DNA of 35,776 bases from positions 1 to 35,776 of the forward strand of contig JADGPE010000017.1 of the NCBI GenBank assembly GCA_017882605.1. The letters run 5' to 3'. This DNA comes from Thermoleophilia bacterium (GTDB lineage Bacteria; Actinomycetota; Thermoleophilia; Gaiellales; Gaiellaceae). The notes under the pieces are model-generated. The model had not been told where the DNA came from. It saw only the letters and a list, made by a program, of their open reading frames with translations, and ran no database searches. Position numbers and translations under genes: made by a program. Positions 1-9,197 of the stretch are shown in pieces; position 1 is the stretch's first letter, and the number at the start of each line of letters is the position of its first letter.

Positions 1-44
1 TGCACCGTGGCGAGGACGTACTCGGGATGGATGTCGGTCTTCAT
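1..44 (-). CDS. rpmE: 50S ribosomal protein L31, N-terminus only (runs off window)
   Basis: Reverse complement of 1-44 reads ATGAAGACCGACATCCATCCCGAGTACGTCCTC = MKTDIHPEYVLATV, the typical L31 start. ATGA overlap with the upstream dehydratase stop. Confidence 0.75.
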   Translation of the reverse strand, partial: MKTDIHPEYVLATV

Positions 45-958
45 TGCCGGGCCAGGATAGCAGCGGCGGTTTCCCTGGCGACGTTGCCGCCCGAGACCAG
101 GAGCACCGGTCGCTCGGCTTCGATCTTGCCGGCGAGCCAGGCCGCGCTGGCCGCTGCGCCGGCCGGTTCGCAGGCCAGCTTGGCGCGCGCGTAGAGGAAG
201 CGAAACGCCTCTTCGATCTCCTCCTCGGTGACGAGGACCCGCTCCAGGTTCTTCGTGATCTCGAGCGGCAGCCGTCCGGCGAACGGCGCGTTCAGGCCGT
301 CTGCGATCGAGGTCGGAGTGACGTGAGTCGGCTCGCCGTGTTCGAGACCGGTGTGCAGCGCCGTGCTCGTCTCCGGCTCAACGGCGATCACGCGCATGCT
401 CGCGCCGACGGCGACCTGGATGCCGGAGATGAGGCCGCCGCCCCCCACGGGGACGACGATCGCGTCGGCATCCGGTGCGTCCTCTTCGATCTCGAGCCCG
501 ACCGTGCCGGCGCCCGCAAGCACGAGCGGATCGTCGAACGGGTGCACAAGCGTCCGTCCTGTCTCCTCGATCAACGCGTCCAGGCGGGCAAACGCGTCAC
601 CTGGCCCCGTCGCCTCGAGGTCGACCGTCGCGCCGTAGCTGCGCGTTGCGGTGATCTTCTGCTCGGAGGCGCCTTGCCACATCACGACGAGCGCGTCGAT
701 GCCTTCGGCCGCGGCGGCGTAGGCGGTCGCCTGGGCGTGGTTGCCGGCGCTGATCGCGATCACGCCGCGTCCCTTCTCCGCTGAGGTGAGGCTGCTGATC
801 TTGTTCAGCGCGCCGCGAGCCTTGAACGAGCCCGTGCGCTGGAACAGCTCGCACTTGAGGCGTGCGTTGAGCGTGCGGCTCGAGAGGAGCGGCGTTCGGG
901 GCAGGCGGCTGCCGATCGTCGCGCGCGCGCGCTCGACGTCGTCACGAGTCGGGGTCAC
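41..958 (-). CDS. PLP-dependent threonine/serine dehydratase (no ACT domain)
   Basis: ORF 41..1171 with likely GTG start at 958 (VTPTRDDVERARATIG). Motifs RTGSFKARGA, ISAGNHAQATAYAA, VPVGGGGLISG. Confidence 0.88.
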   Translation of the reverse strand: MTPTRDDVERARATIGSRLPRTPLLSSRTLNARLKCELFQRTGSFKARGALNKISSLTSAEKGRGVIAISAGNHAQATAYAAAAEGIDALVVMWQGASEQKITATRSYGATVDLEATGPGDAFARLDALIEETGRTLVHPFDDPLVLAGAGTVGLEIEEDAPDADAIVVPVGGGGLISGIQVAVGASMRVIAVEPETSTALHTGLEHGEPTHVTPTSIADGLNAPFAGRLPLEITKNLERVLVTEEEIEEAFRFLYARAKLACEPAGAAASAAWLAGKIEAERPVLLVSGGNVARETAAAILARQ

Positions 959-1022
959 GACCGAACCGTAATCGGCCGGACGGCGAATCAGCGCCGTCAA
1001 CCAGCTAGATGGGGGTTTTCCG

Positions 1023-2258
1023 TTGAAGAATCTGAAGACGTCACTCGTCCTGCTCGCCGTCCTGGCTCTGGCCGTGGCGGCAGTCGCCTCAGGGGCGTTG
1101 AACCGCCCGGCCCAGACCGGGCACGGGTCGATGGCGGGGATGAACATGACGATGTCGCATTCGTCCGGCACCGCCTCGTCGAAGGCGGTTCAGCTTCGCG
1201 TCACGTTGAACGAGCTGCTCGGCGAGCATGCGATTCTCGCGATCCAGGCAACCCAGCGCGGCCTCGTCGGAGGCAAGGACTTCCCGGCGATCGCGAAGCA
1301 GCTCGACGCGAACAGCGTCGCGATCTCGAAGGCGATCGCGTCGATGTACGGCGCCGCGGCCGGCAAGCAGTTCCTGAACGGCAAGAACCTGTGGCGCGAC
1401 CACATCAACGACTTCGTCGCCTACACAGTCGCAACCGCCAAGCACGACAAGGCCGGCCAGAAGAAGGCCGTCAACGACCTGATGACCTACATCCAGGTGC
1501 AGGCCGCATTCTTCGCCAAGGCAACCGGGCTGCCGAAGCAGGCACTCGTCAACGACCTCACCGCACACGTCCTCCAGCTCAAGGGCCAGCTGGACGCGTA
1601 TGCCGCCGGGAACTACGCGCAGGCCTACACACTCACGAACGCGGCGTACGAGCACATGGGCATGACAGCCGACGTGCTGGCGGGCGCGATCGCGAAGCAG
1701 AAGGGCCTCGGCCCGATCTCGAGTCGGAAGGCGGATCTTCAGGTCGCGCTCGACCGGCTGCTCGGAGAGCACGCGCTGCTCGCGACGTGGGCAACGCAGG
1801 CCGGCCTGATCGGCGGGAAGAACTTCCCGGCGCTCGCCAAGGCGCTCGACAACAACTCGGTTGCGATCTCCAAGGCGATCGGCTCCCTCTACGGTGCCGC
1901 GGCGGGAAAGACGTTCCTGAACGGCAAGAACCTGTGGCGCGACCACATCAACGACTTCGTCGCCTACACAGTCGCCACTGCGAAGCACGACAAGGCCGGC
2001 CAGAAGAAGGCCGTCAACGACCTGATGAGCTACATCCAGGTGCAGGCCGCGTTCTTCGCCAAGGCGACCGGGCTGCCGAAGCAGGTACTCGTCAACGACC
2101 TCACCGCACACGTCCTGCAGCTCAAGGGCGCGCTCGACGAGTACGACGCGAACCAGTACGCGAAGACGTTCACGCTCGTGCACGGCGCGTATCAGCACAT
2201 GTTCATGACCGGTGCCGCGCTGGCCGGCGGCATCGCGAGCCAGAAGGGGCTCAAGTAG
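1023..2258 (+). CDS. Secreted protein of unknown function, two tandem ~181-aa helical repeats after a Met/His-rich segment
   Basis: TTG start with GGGGG upstream; signal peptide MKNLKTSLVLLAVLALAVAAVASG; HGSMAGMNMTMSHSS; repeats at constant 543-nt offset. Confidence 0.8.
   Translation: MKNLKTSLVLLAVLALAVAAVASGALNRPAQTGHGSMAGMNMTMSHSSGTASSKAVQLRVTLNELLGEHAILAIQATQRGLVGGKDFPAIAKQLDANSVAISKAIASMYGAAAGKQFLNGKNLWRDHINDFVAYTVATAKHDKAGQKKAVNDLMTYIQVQAAFFAKATGLPKQALVNDLTAHVLQLKGQLDAYAAGNYAQAYTLTNAAYEHMGMTADVLAGAIAKQKGLGPISSRKADLQVALDRLLGEHALLATWATQAGLIGGKNFPALAKALDNNSVAISKAIGSLYGAAAGKTFLNGKNLWRDHINDFVAYTVATAKHDKAGQKKAVNDLMSYIQVQAAFFAKATGLPKQVLVNDLTAHVLQLKGALDEYDANQYAKTFTLVHGAYQHMFMTGAALAGGIASQKGLK
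1186..2258 (+). repeat. In-frame tandem duplication within CDS (period 543 nt)
   Basis: Unit 1 ~1186-1728, unit 2 ~1729-2258, no indels at sites checked; core 1371-1586 vs 1914-2129 differs at about 8 of 216 positions by hand count. Confidence 0.93.
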
Positions 2259-2994
2259 CGGCCGCGCGCTGGCGCACGGCTTCGAAGAGCAATACAGCGG
2301 CGGCGGTGCTCGCGTTCAGCGAGTCCGCCGCCGTACCTCTCATCGGGATCACGACCTCGACGTCCGCGAGCGCACGCCACGTGTGGTCGAGCCCCGCGTC
2401 CTCGGAGCCGATCAGGAACGCGGTCGGGACGGTGTAGTCGACCGCGGTGTGGGCTCGAGTCGTGTCGAGCACGGCGGCGATCTTGTTGTGCTGTAGCGCG
2501 GCGACGTCGGTCTGGATCGCTTCGACGATCGGGAGGGTGAAGACGGCGCCGGTCGACGCACGGATCGCGTTCGGGTTCCACGGATCGAAGTTCGGACCGG
2601 CGACGAGCAACGCGTCGACGCCTGCGGCGTCCGCTGTTCGCGCCATCGCGCCGAGGTTGCCCGGCTTCTCGATGTTGACGGCGACGAGCACGAGGGTCGC
2701 GTCCTCGGGCAGTGCTCGCTGCGGGGTCTCGAAGACGCCGAGCAGCCCTTCCGGCTCGGCTCGGTAGGCCATCTTGGCGAGAACGCGCGCGCTGACCTCC
2801 TCGGCGCCCGGCCGCGTCCACTCCGGGAGCAACTCGGGCGCGACGTAGATCGCACGGGGCGCAAGCCCGGCCGCGAGCGCGCGTTCGACCTCCCGGACGC
2901 CTTCGGCGATCAACAACCCGTCCCGCCGCCGCTCCCGCGACTTCCGCAGCCGCAGAACGTCCTTGACGCGAGGATTGTCAGCGGAGGTGATCAC
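2251..2994 (-). CDS. TrmH/SpoU-family RNA 2'-O-methyltransferase
   Basis: 247 aa; SPOUT motifs NIEKPGNLGAMARTADAAG, FLIGSEDAGL, IPMRGTAADSLNASTAAAVLLFE. Confidence 0.92.
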   Translation of the reverse strand: MITSADNPRVKDVLRLRKSRERRRDGLLIAEGVREVERALAAGLAPRAIYVAPELLPEWTRPGAEEVSARVLAKMAYRAEPEGLLGVFETPQRALPEDATLVLVAVNIEKPGNLGAMARTADAAGVDALLVAGPNFDPWNPNAIRASTGAVFTLPIVEAIQTDVAALQHNKIAAVLDTTRAHTAVDYTVPTAFLIGSEDAGLDHTWRALADVEVVIPMRGTAADSLNASTAAAVLLFEAVRQRAAAT

Positions 2995-3018
2995 GACCTG
3001 CCGAATCTAGCCACGTCT

Positions 3019-3031
3019 GGTGTCAGACACC
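3019..3031 (+). repeat. REP-like palindrome GGTGTCAGACACC, left of RAYT
   Basis: Exact 13-mer; inverted relative to the copy at 3668-3680. Confidence 0.85.
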
Positions 3032-3112
3032 GACAAGAGAGGGTGAAAAGAGCGAGTCGAGAGTCAAACGGGACGATGCGCGTGCGCGCTCGTTCGCCTA
3101 CCGTCGCTGCGC

Positions 3113-3676
3113 ATGGGATATCCACTACGCGAGGAGCTCCCCGGGGCGTACTACCACGTCGGAACGCGCGGGAACAACCAACGTGACATCTTCACGCACG
3201 CCCGCTCCTACGAGCTGTTCCTGCTCATCTTTGGAGCCCAGGTGAAGGCGTTCGGCTGGGAGGTCGTCGCTTATTGCCTGATGAGGAACCACTACCACCT
3301 CGTCATGCGGATCTGCGAGCGCGGCCTGTCGCGGGGAATGCAGAAGCTCAACGGCGGCTACGCGCGCGCATTCAATGGTCGCGAGGGCCGGCGGGACCAC
3401 CTCTTCGGCCGACGGTTCTGGAGCCGCGAGATCGAAGACGAAGCCGACCTCCTGGTGACGTGTCGGTACGTCCATCTGAACCCGACACGTTCATTCGGCG
3501 TGCTGCCGGAACACTGGCAGTGGAGCGGGCATCGAGTCGCAGTCGGGCTGGACACGCCGCGGCCATTCCACAGCCCGGACGCGCTCTGGATGCTCCTCCA
3601 CCCCGAGCCTCGGCAAGCGATGGATTCGTACGGGTCTTTCGTCGACGAGGCGCTGTTAGCCATGTCCGGTGTCTGA
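3113..3676 (+). CDS. REP-associated tyrosine transposase (RAYT), Y1/IS200-like
   Basis: YYHVGTRGNNQRDIF, CLMRNHYHLVM (HUH motif), RYVHLNPTRS. Stop codon TGA lies in the right flanking palindrome. Confidence 0.9.
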   Translation: MGYPLREELPGAYYHVGTRGNNQRDIFTHARSYELFLLIFGAQVKAFGWEVVAYCLMRNHYHLVMRICERGLSRGMQKLNGGYARAFNGREGRRDHLFGRRFWSREIEDEADLLVTCRYVHLNPTRSFGVLPEHWQWSGHRVAVGLDTPRPFHSPDALWMLLHPEPRQAMDSYGSFVDEALLAMSGV

Positions 3677-3680
3677 CACC
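3668..3680 (+). repeat. REP-like palindrome GGTGTCTGACACC, right of RAYT
   Basis: Exact 13-mer, reverse complement of the left copy. Confidence 0.85.
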
Positions 3681-3703
3681 GTGAACCCGGGCGCGCGAGA
3701 GAG

Positions 3704-5398
3704 TTACGTGAGCGTGTACTCGGGGCCGCTACCGCCTTCCGGTGGCGTCAGGCGGCCGCCCTTCGCTGTGATGGCGCCGCATTGCACACAGTTGGACGGC
3801 GCGAGCTTCACCTCGACCGTGCCGTCGCCGTCGGCCTCGCCGACCTCGTACACGTGCGCAGGGCACATCCTCGCCCACAGCTCGGCCACCTCCCGCGGCA
3901 CCTTCGTCTGCACGCGGATGTGATTCGGCTGGTCGTCGCGCGTGCGGTTGCCGGACGCGAACACGCTCGACAGCTTGTCGAACGTCAACACACCGTCCGG
4001 AGCCGGATACGACGTCGCGCGGTCCGTGACGATCAGCGACTGCTCGGCATCGCGCTCCGTCTCCAGATCGCCCGGCGGGAATCTCCCCTTCGTGGCCGTC
4101 ATCGCACCTGCGAGCGCACCGCCGGCGTAGAAGCCGCGGCCGAACGCCTGGCGCATGTTCCGCACCTCTCTCAGGTCACTCCAGATGAACGACTCGCGCA
4201 CCGACTCGTCATACGAGCGGAGCGCATCACGAGCAGACGCGCCGCGCTCCAACGTGCGCCACGCCGCCTCCGCGGCGAGCCGGCCCGACTCGATCGCGTA
4301 GTGAATCCCCTTCAGCGCCGGCACGTTCACGAACCCGACACCGTCGCCGCACAGCAAGAGGCCCGGCGCGTGCAGCTTCTTCGGCAGCGCGACGAATCCG
4401 CCTTCGGGGATCGTCTTCGCGCCCCACTGCACCCGCTCCCCACCGTCGAGGATCCTTCGCACTCGTGGATGCGTCTTCAACTCCTGCAACAGATCGTGCA
4501 CGGACAGCTCCGCATCGCGGTAGTCGAGCCCGACGACCATGCCGACGGTGACCATGTCGTCGCCCATCGGGTAGATGAACGAACCGCCGAACTCGCGATA
4601 CTTGCGTCCACCGCGCAGCGGCCAGCCCATCGTGTGCACGACCTCGTGCAAAGGCTTCGCGACCTTCCACACCTCCTTCACCCCGAGCGCCCACACCTGC
4701 GGGTTGTCGCTCCGCAGCCGAAAATGATCGAGCGCCGCACCGGTCAGATGCCCCTGGGTTCCCTCCGCGAGGATCGTCACGCGCGCGACGATGTCCGAGC
4801 CCGGCTCGAAATTGCCGAGCTCCTCCCCGGCCCGCCCGCGGCCGCGATCACCGGTGCGCACGCCGAGCACGCGGCCGCCGTCCACGACCAGTTGCCCGGC
4901 GGTCGTCTCCGGCAGAATCGTCACGCCGAGCGCCTCCGCCTCCTCACCGAGCCAGCGCCCAAGCTGCGACAACGACGCGACGTAATTGCGGTGATTGACC
5001 ATCGTCGGCGGCGTCGGCAGGCGCAGGGCACGCCGCTTCGTCAGGAAGAGCACCGACTCGCCGTGCACCTCACCGTAGAAGGGCATTTCGTCGACGCGCT
5101 TGCGCCCCTTGAACAACCGTTGCAGGCCCCGCGGGTTGATCACCGCTCCCGAGAGCAGGTGCGAGCCCGGCGCCTTGCCCTTCTCGAGCACGGCAACCGG
5201 TACGTCGCCCAGCCGATCCGACATGGCGGGATGCTCCTCCAGCAGCTGCCCGAGGCGAATCGCGGCCGCAAGTCCCGCTGGGCCGGCGCCGACGATCAGG
5301 AACCCGACCTCGATGCGCTCGTCGACCGGATCCGTCGGCGCGGCGATCGCCTCCGGCGGAGACCACGGCGGTGGAAACTCAGATGGACGAACGCTCAC
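3704..5398 (-). CDS. Electron transfer flavoprotein-ubiquinone oxidoreductase (FixC-like with C-terminal FixX-like domain)
   Basis: FAD motif FLIVGAGPAGLAAAIRL, SHLLSGAVINPRGL, C-terminal MCPAHVYEVGE...NCVQCGAITAKGG...PPEGGSGPEY. Confidence 0.93.
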   Translation of the reverse strand: MSVRPSEFPPPWSPPEAIAAPTDPVDERIEVGFLIVGAGPAGLAAAIRLGQLLEEHPAMSDRLGDVPVAVLEKGKAPGSHLLSGAVINPRGLQRLFKGRKRVDEMPFYGEVHGESVLFLTKRRALRLPTPPTMVNHRNYVASLSQLGRWLGEEAEALGVTILPETTAGQLVVDGGRVLGVRTGDRGRGRAGEELGNFEPGSDIVARVTILAEGTQGHLTGAALDHFRLRSDNPQVWALGVKEVWKVAKPLHEVVHTMGWPLRGGRKYREFGGSFIYPMGDDMVTVGMVVGLDYRDAELSVHDLLQELKTHPRVRRILDGGERVQWGAKTIPEGGFVALPKKLHAPGLLLCGDGVGFVNVPALKGIHYAIESGRLAAEAAWRTLERGASARDALRSYDESVRESFIWSDLREVRNMRQAFGRGFYAGGALAGAMTATKGRFPPGDLETERDAEQSLIVTDRATSYPAPDGVLTFDKLSSVFASGNRTRDDQPNHIRVQTKVPREVAELWARMCPAHVYEVGEADGDGTVEVKLAPSNCVQCGAITAKGGRLTPPEGGSGPEYTLT

Positions 5399-6348
5399 GA
5401 CTTGCGCGCGCGCACGAGCTCGATGAGCTTCGGCACGATTGCATGCAGGTCACCGACGACGCCGAGATCGGAAAACTCGAAAATCGGCGCGTTCGGATCC
5501 TTGTTGATCGCAACGATCACGTTCGAGCCCTGCATCCCGACCTTGTGCTGAATCGCGCCGGAGATGCCGAGCGCGACATACAGTTTCGGCGACACCGTCT
5601 TGCCCGTCTGGCCGACCTGCGCCGAATACGGGTACCAGCCGGCGTCGACGACCGCGCGCGTCGCCGCAACTGCACCGCCGAGCGCCTGCGCCAGCTCCTC
5701 TGCAAGCGCGAACTTCTCGGGCTCGCCGAGACCGCGGCCGCCCGCGACGATCACCTCGGCATCCTCGATCGACGGGCCTTGCTGCTCTGCGTGCGCCTGC
5801 TCGACCATCTCGGCCTGCGTCGAGAAGTCTTCGAGCTCGACCGCTGCGTCCTTCACCTCGGCAGTGCCGCCCGTCTCGTTCGCGTCGAACGTTCCGGAGC
5901 GGAAGACCGCCAGCTTCACATCGCTCGACCAGCCGACGTCGACGACGACGGAGTCTGCGAGCGCAGGCCGCTTGCCCACGGCATCGGTGCTCAGGTCGAC
6001 GAGGTCCCAGTTGAGACCCGCGTCGAGACGTGCCGCGAGCCCCGCGGCCACGTCGGCGGCGAGCACCGATTGTGCGAACAGCACGGTGTCGAATCCCTCG
6101 TCGCGAACCAGCTTCGCGAGCACGTCGACGCGCGTTTGCGGCAACGGCGGCGCCAGACGCTCGTCGTCCGCGACGAAGACGGTCGCAGCGCCGAACCTCC
6201 CCGCCGATTCGGCGAGGCCGCGCACGCCGGACCCGATCACCACGCCGGCGACGTCCGCGCCCATCTGCACGGCTTTCGCAAGGACGCCGAGCGATCCCTT
6301 CTGGATCGTGTCCTCGTGATGCTCGAGGAAGACAAGCGTCCCGGCCAT
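5395..6348 (-). CDS. etfA: Electron transfer flavoprotein alpha subunit
   Basis: VIVAGGRGLGEPEKF, VDAGWYPYSAQVGQTGKTVSPKLYVALGISGAIQHKVGM, VAINKDPNAPIFEFSDLGVVGD. Confidence 0.96.
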   Translation of the reverse strand: MAGTLVFLEHHEDTIQKGSLGVLAKAVQMGADVAGVVIGSGVRGLAESAGRFGAATVFVADDERLAPPLPQTRVDVLAKLVRDEGFDTVLFAQSVLAADVAAGLAARLDAGLNWDLVDLSTDAVGKRPALADSVVVDVGWSSDVKLAVFRSGTFDANETGGTAEVKDAAVELEDFSTQAEMVEQAHAEQQGPSIEDAEVIVAGGRGLGEPEKFALAEELAQALGGAVAATRAVVDAGWYPYSAQVGQTGKTVSPKLYVALGISGAIQHKVGMQGSNVIVAINKDPNAPIFEFSDLGVVGDLHAIVPKLIELVRARKS

Positions 6349-7109
6349 CAGACGAGCCGCTTCTCCGTGAGGAACTCGACGATCTGTTCTGCTGCGTTGC
6401 CGTCGTCCTCGATCTTGCGCGCTTCACCACGCGCGGGCGGCGGGTTGAGCGCAATCACGGTCGTGCCCGCGGCCGCCGCGCCGCCGACGTCGGCGGCTGA
6501 GAGGGTGTCCTGCGGCTTCTTCTTCGCGCCCATGATCCCCTTCAGCGACGGATAGCGCGGTGTGTTGATGGCATCCGAGACCGCGATCACCGCGGGCAGC
6601 GGCGCGCGGATCGTGTCGTAGCCGAACTCCGTCTGCCGCTTGCCGATGACCGACGCGCCGTCGTTCGTCAACTCGCTCACCTGCGAGATGACAGGCCGTC
6701 GCAGCCGCTCGGCCACGGCCGACCACAGACACGCGCCTCCGCCGTCCGCCGACTGCTGCCCGAACAGAACGAGATCGGCGCTCTCCCGCTCGATCGCAAC
6801 GGCCAGAGCCCGCGCGGTCCCGAGCAGATCGGCACCCTCCAGGCCCGGATCCGTGATCAGAACTGCCCGGTCTGCGCCCATCGCGAGTGCCTTGCGAAGC
6901 GCGTCCATCGCCTTTTCCGGGCCCATCGAGACCACGACCACCTCGCCGTCACCGCCGGCCTCTTTCAAGCGAAGCGCTTCCTCGACGGCATACGTGTCGA
7001 AGTCGGAGATCGCGAGCTCGACCGAACGGTCGATGCGCTTCGTGGACGGGTCGATGCGCCTTCCCGCGGCCGCATCCGGAACTGCCTTTACGCAGACTGC
7101 GATCTTCAT
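6348..7109 (-). CDS. etfB: Electron transfer flavoprotein beta subunit
   Basis: MKIAVCVKAVPD, DTYAVEEALRLKE, LFGQQSADGG, IKGIMGAKKKP-like segment; 1-nt overlap with etfA. Confidence 0.96.
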   Translation of the reverse strand: MKIAVCVKAVPDAAAGRRIDPSTKRIDRSVELAISDFDTYAVEEALRLKEAGGDGEVVVVSMGPEKAMDALRKALAMGADRAVLITDPGLEGADLLGTARALAVAIERESADLVLFGQQSADGGGACLWSAVAERLRRPVISQVSELTNDGASVIGKRQTEFGYDTIRAPLPAVIAVSDAINTPRYPSLKGIMGAKKKPQDTLSAADVGGAAAAGTTVIALNPPPARGEARKIEDDGNAAEQIVEFLTEKRLV

Positions 7110-7129
7110 GCGGCCACGACTCTAGCTGG

Positions 7130-7525
7130 CTAAACCGGAACGCGGCCCTGCAAGAACTCGACGATCTCGCTCGTCGGTGCGCCGGGGGTGAACACCTCGG
7201 CCACTCCCTGCTTCTTCAGCTCGGTCACGTCGTCCTGCGGGATCGTGCCACCGACGAGCACGAGCAGGTCCTCCGCACCTTGGCTGCGCAGCAAGTCGAG
7301 GATGCGCGGCACGAGCGTCATGTGAGCGCCGGAGAGAATGGAGATACCGACCGCGTCGGCGTCTTCCTGAATCGCCGTCTCGACAATCTGCTCGGGTGTC
7401 TGGTGCAGCCCGGTGTAGATGACTTCCATCCCGGCGTCACGGAGAGCGCGCGCGATGATCTTGGCGCCGCGGTCGTGTCCGTCGAGCCCCGGCTTCGCGA
7501 TCACGACTCTGATCTTTCCTGCCAC
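7130..7525 (-). CDS. Methylmalonyl-CoA mutase, separate B12-binding subunit
   Basis: GTG start; [45 protein letters not shown] contains the DGHDRG cobalamin motif. Confidence 0.93.
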   Translation of the reverse strand: MAGKIRVVIAKPGLDGHDRGAKIIARALRDAGMEVIYTGLHQTPEQIVETAIQEDADAVGISILSGAHMTLVPRILDLLRSQGAEDLLVLVGGTIPQDDVTELKKQGVAEVFTPGAPTSEIVEFLQGRVPV

Positions 7526-7545
7526 GGCGAGCAGTATAGGAACGC

Positions 7546-9159
7546 TCAGAAGACCGGCGTCTCGCGCCAGGTGCCCCAGACCTCGCGGAAGGCGTCGCAC
7601 ATCTCACCCATCGTGACGTAGGCGCGGGACGCGTCGATGATCGGGCCCATCAGGTTGCGGCCGTCGTGGGCGGCGTCGTCTTTCAGCCGCGCGAGCGCCT
7701 GCTCCACCGCCGCCGAGTCGCGCCGGGCGCGGAGCGCCTGCACGCGGTCGATCTGCTGGGCCTCCAAGGCGGGATCGATCTTCAGTAACTCAAGCTCAGG
7801 TTCACCTTTAAGCTTGTAGCGGTTGACACCGACGACCACGCGTTGTTCCGCCTCGACCTCGGCCTGGTAGGTAAACGAGGCGTCCGCGAGCTCGCGCTGG
7901 AAGAAGTTCTCCTTGATCGCGGCGACCACGCCCCCGAGCCGGGCGATCCGGTCGAAGTACTCGTAGGCCTGCCGCTCGAGCTCGTTCGTCAGATGCTCGA
8001 CGTAGTAGGAGCCGCCCAGCGGGTCGATCGTGTTCACCACCCCGGTCTCGTGCGCGATCACCTGCTGGGTGCGCAACGCAATCCGAACCGCGTCCTCGGT
8101 CGGCAGCGCCAGCGCCTCGTCGTAGGAGTTCGTGTGCAGCGACTGCGTGCCGCCCAAGACGGCGGCCAGCGCCTCGATCGCGGTGCGCACGATATTCACC
8201 TCCGGCTGCTGCGCCGTCAGCGACACGCCCGCCGTCTGCGTGTGGAAGCGCATCAGCCACGACTTCGGGTTTTTCGCACCGTACTTGTCTCGCATCAGCG
8301 TCGCCCAGATCCGGCGCGCCGCACGGTACTTCGCGATCTCCTCGAAGAAGTCGAGGTGCGCGTTGAAGAAGAACGACAAGCGCGGCGCGAAGTCGTCGAC
8401 GTCGAGGCCCCGCTCCAATGCCCACTCCACATACGTGAAGCCGTCCGCCAAGGTGAACGCCAGCTCCTGCGCCGCCGTCGAGCCCGCCTCGCGAATGTGA
8501 TAGCCCGAGATCGAGATCGGATGCCACAGCGGCATCTCGAGCGAACAGAACTCGACCATGTCCGTCACCAGCCGCATCGACGGCTCCGGCGGGAAAATGT
8601 ATTCCTTCTGCGCGATGTACTCCTTGAGGATGTCCGTCTGGATCGTCCCGCGCAGCCGCTCCCGCGCAACCCCCTGCTCCTCACCCACGCACAGATAGAA
8701 CGCGAGCAGGATCGCCGCCGGCGAGTTGATCGTCATCGACGTCGACACCTCACCCAGAGGGATCCCCGCAAACAACGTCTCCATGTCCTGAAGCGAATCG
8801 ATCGCCACGCCCTCCCGGCCGACCTCGCCCTCCGACCGCGGATGATCCGAGTCGTAGCCCATCAGCGTCGGCATATCGAACGCCGTCGACAAACCCGTCT
8901 GGCCGTGCTCGAGCAGATACCTGAACCGCTCGTTCGTCTCCGCCGCCGTCCCGAACCCCGCAAACTGACGCATCGTCCACAGCCGGCCCCGATACATCGA
9001 CGGGTACACACCCCGCGTGAACGGAAACTCGCCCGGGAGCCCCAGATCCCGGTCGTGATCCACCGACACCTGCTCCGGCGTATACAACGGCTCGTTCTCG
9101 ACCCCCGAAATCGTCGAGAACAACGTCTCCGGCGCCCGGGGCTCCTCGGTGGTCGCCAC
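7546..9159 (-). CDS. Methylmalonyl-CoA mutase, large catalytic subunit (no B12 domain)
   Basis: [88 protein letters not shown]. Likely GTG start at 9159 ([14 protein letters not shown]). Confidence 0.95.
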   Translation of the reverse strand: MATTEEPRAPETLFSTISGVENEPLYTPEQVSVDHDRDLGLPGEFPFTRGVYPSMYRGRLWTMRQFAGFGTAAETNERFRYLLEHGQTGLSTAFDMPTLMGYDSDHPRSEGEVGREGVAIDSLQDMETLFAGIPLGEVSTSMTINSPAAILLAFYLCVGEEQGVARERLRGTIQTDILKEYIAQKEYIFPPEPSMRLVTDMVEFCSLEMPLWHPISISGYHIREAGSTAAQELAFTLADGFTYVEWALERGLDVDDFAPRLSFFFNAHLDFFEEIAKYRAARRIWATLMRDKYGAKNPKSWLMRFHTQTAGVSLTAQQPEVNIVRTAIEALAAVLGGTQSLHTNSYDEALALPTEDAVRIALRTQQVIAHETGVVNTIDPLGGSYYVEHLTNELERQAYEYFDRIARLGGVVAAIKENFFQRELADASFTYQAEVEAEQRVVVGVNRYKLKGEPELELLKIDPALEAQQIDRVQALRARRDSAAVEQALARLKDDAAHDGRNLMGPIIDASRAYVTMGEMCDAFREVWGTWRETPVF

Positions 9160-9197
9160 GCCTGGAGTTTGCCCGAAGCGGCCGTTTGCGGGGTTGC

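Noticed and set aside
1089-2198. Minus-strand 369-aa ORF with internal repeats
   Set aside because: Mirror of the tandemly duplicated secreted protein; its repeats derive from the sense-strand duplication.
1186-2258. Tandem duplication as CRISPR or mobile element
   Set aside because: Repeats are 543-nt in-frame coding units, not short spaced repeats, and no transposase ends are present.
3782-5551. Plus-strand 589-aa ORF
   Set aside because: Antisense of the ETF-QO gene; Arg/His/Pro-rich composition with no domain motifs, a typical artefact of high-GC codon structure.
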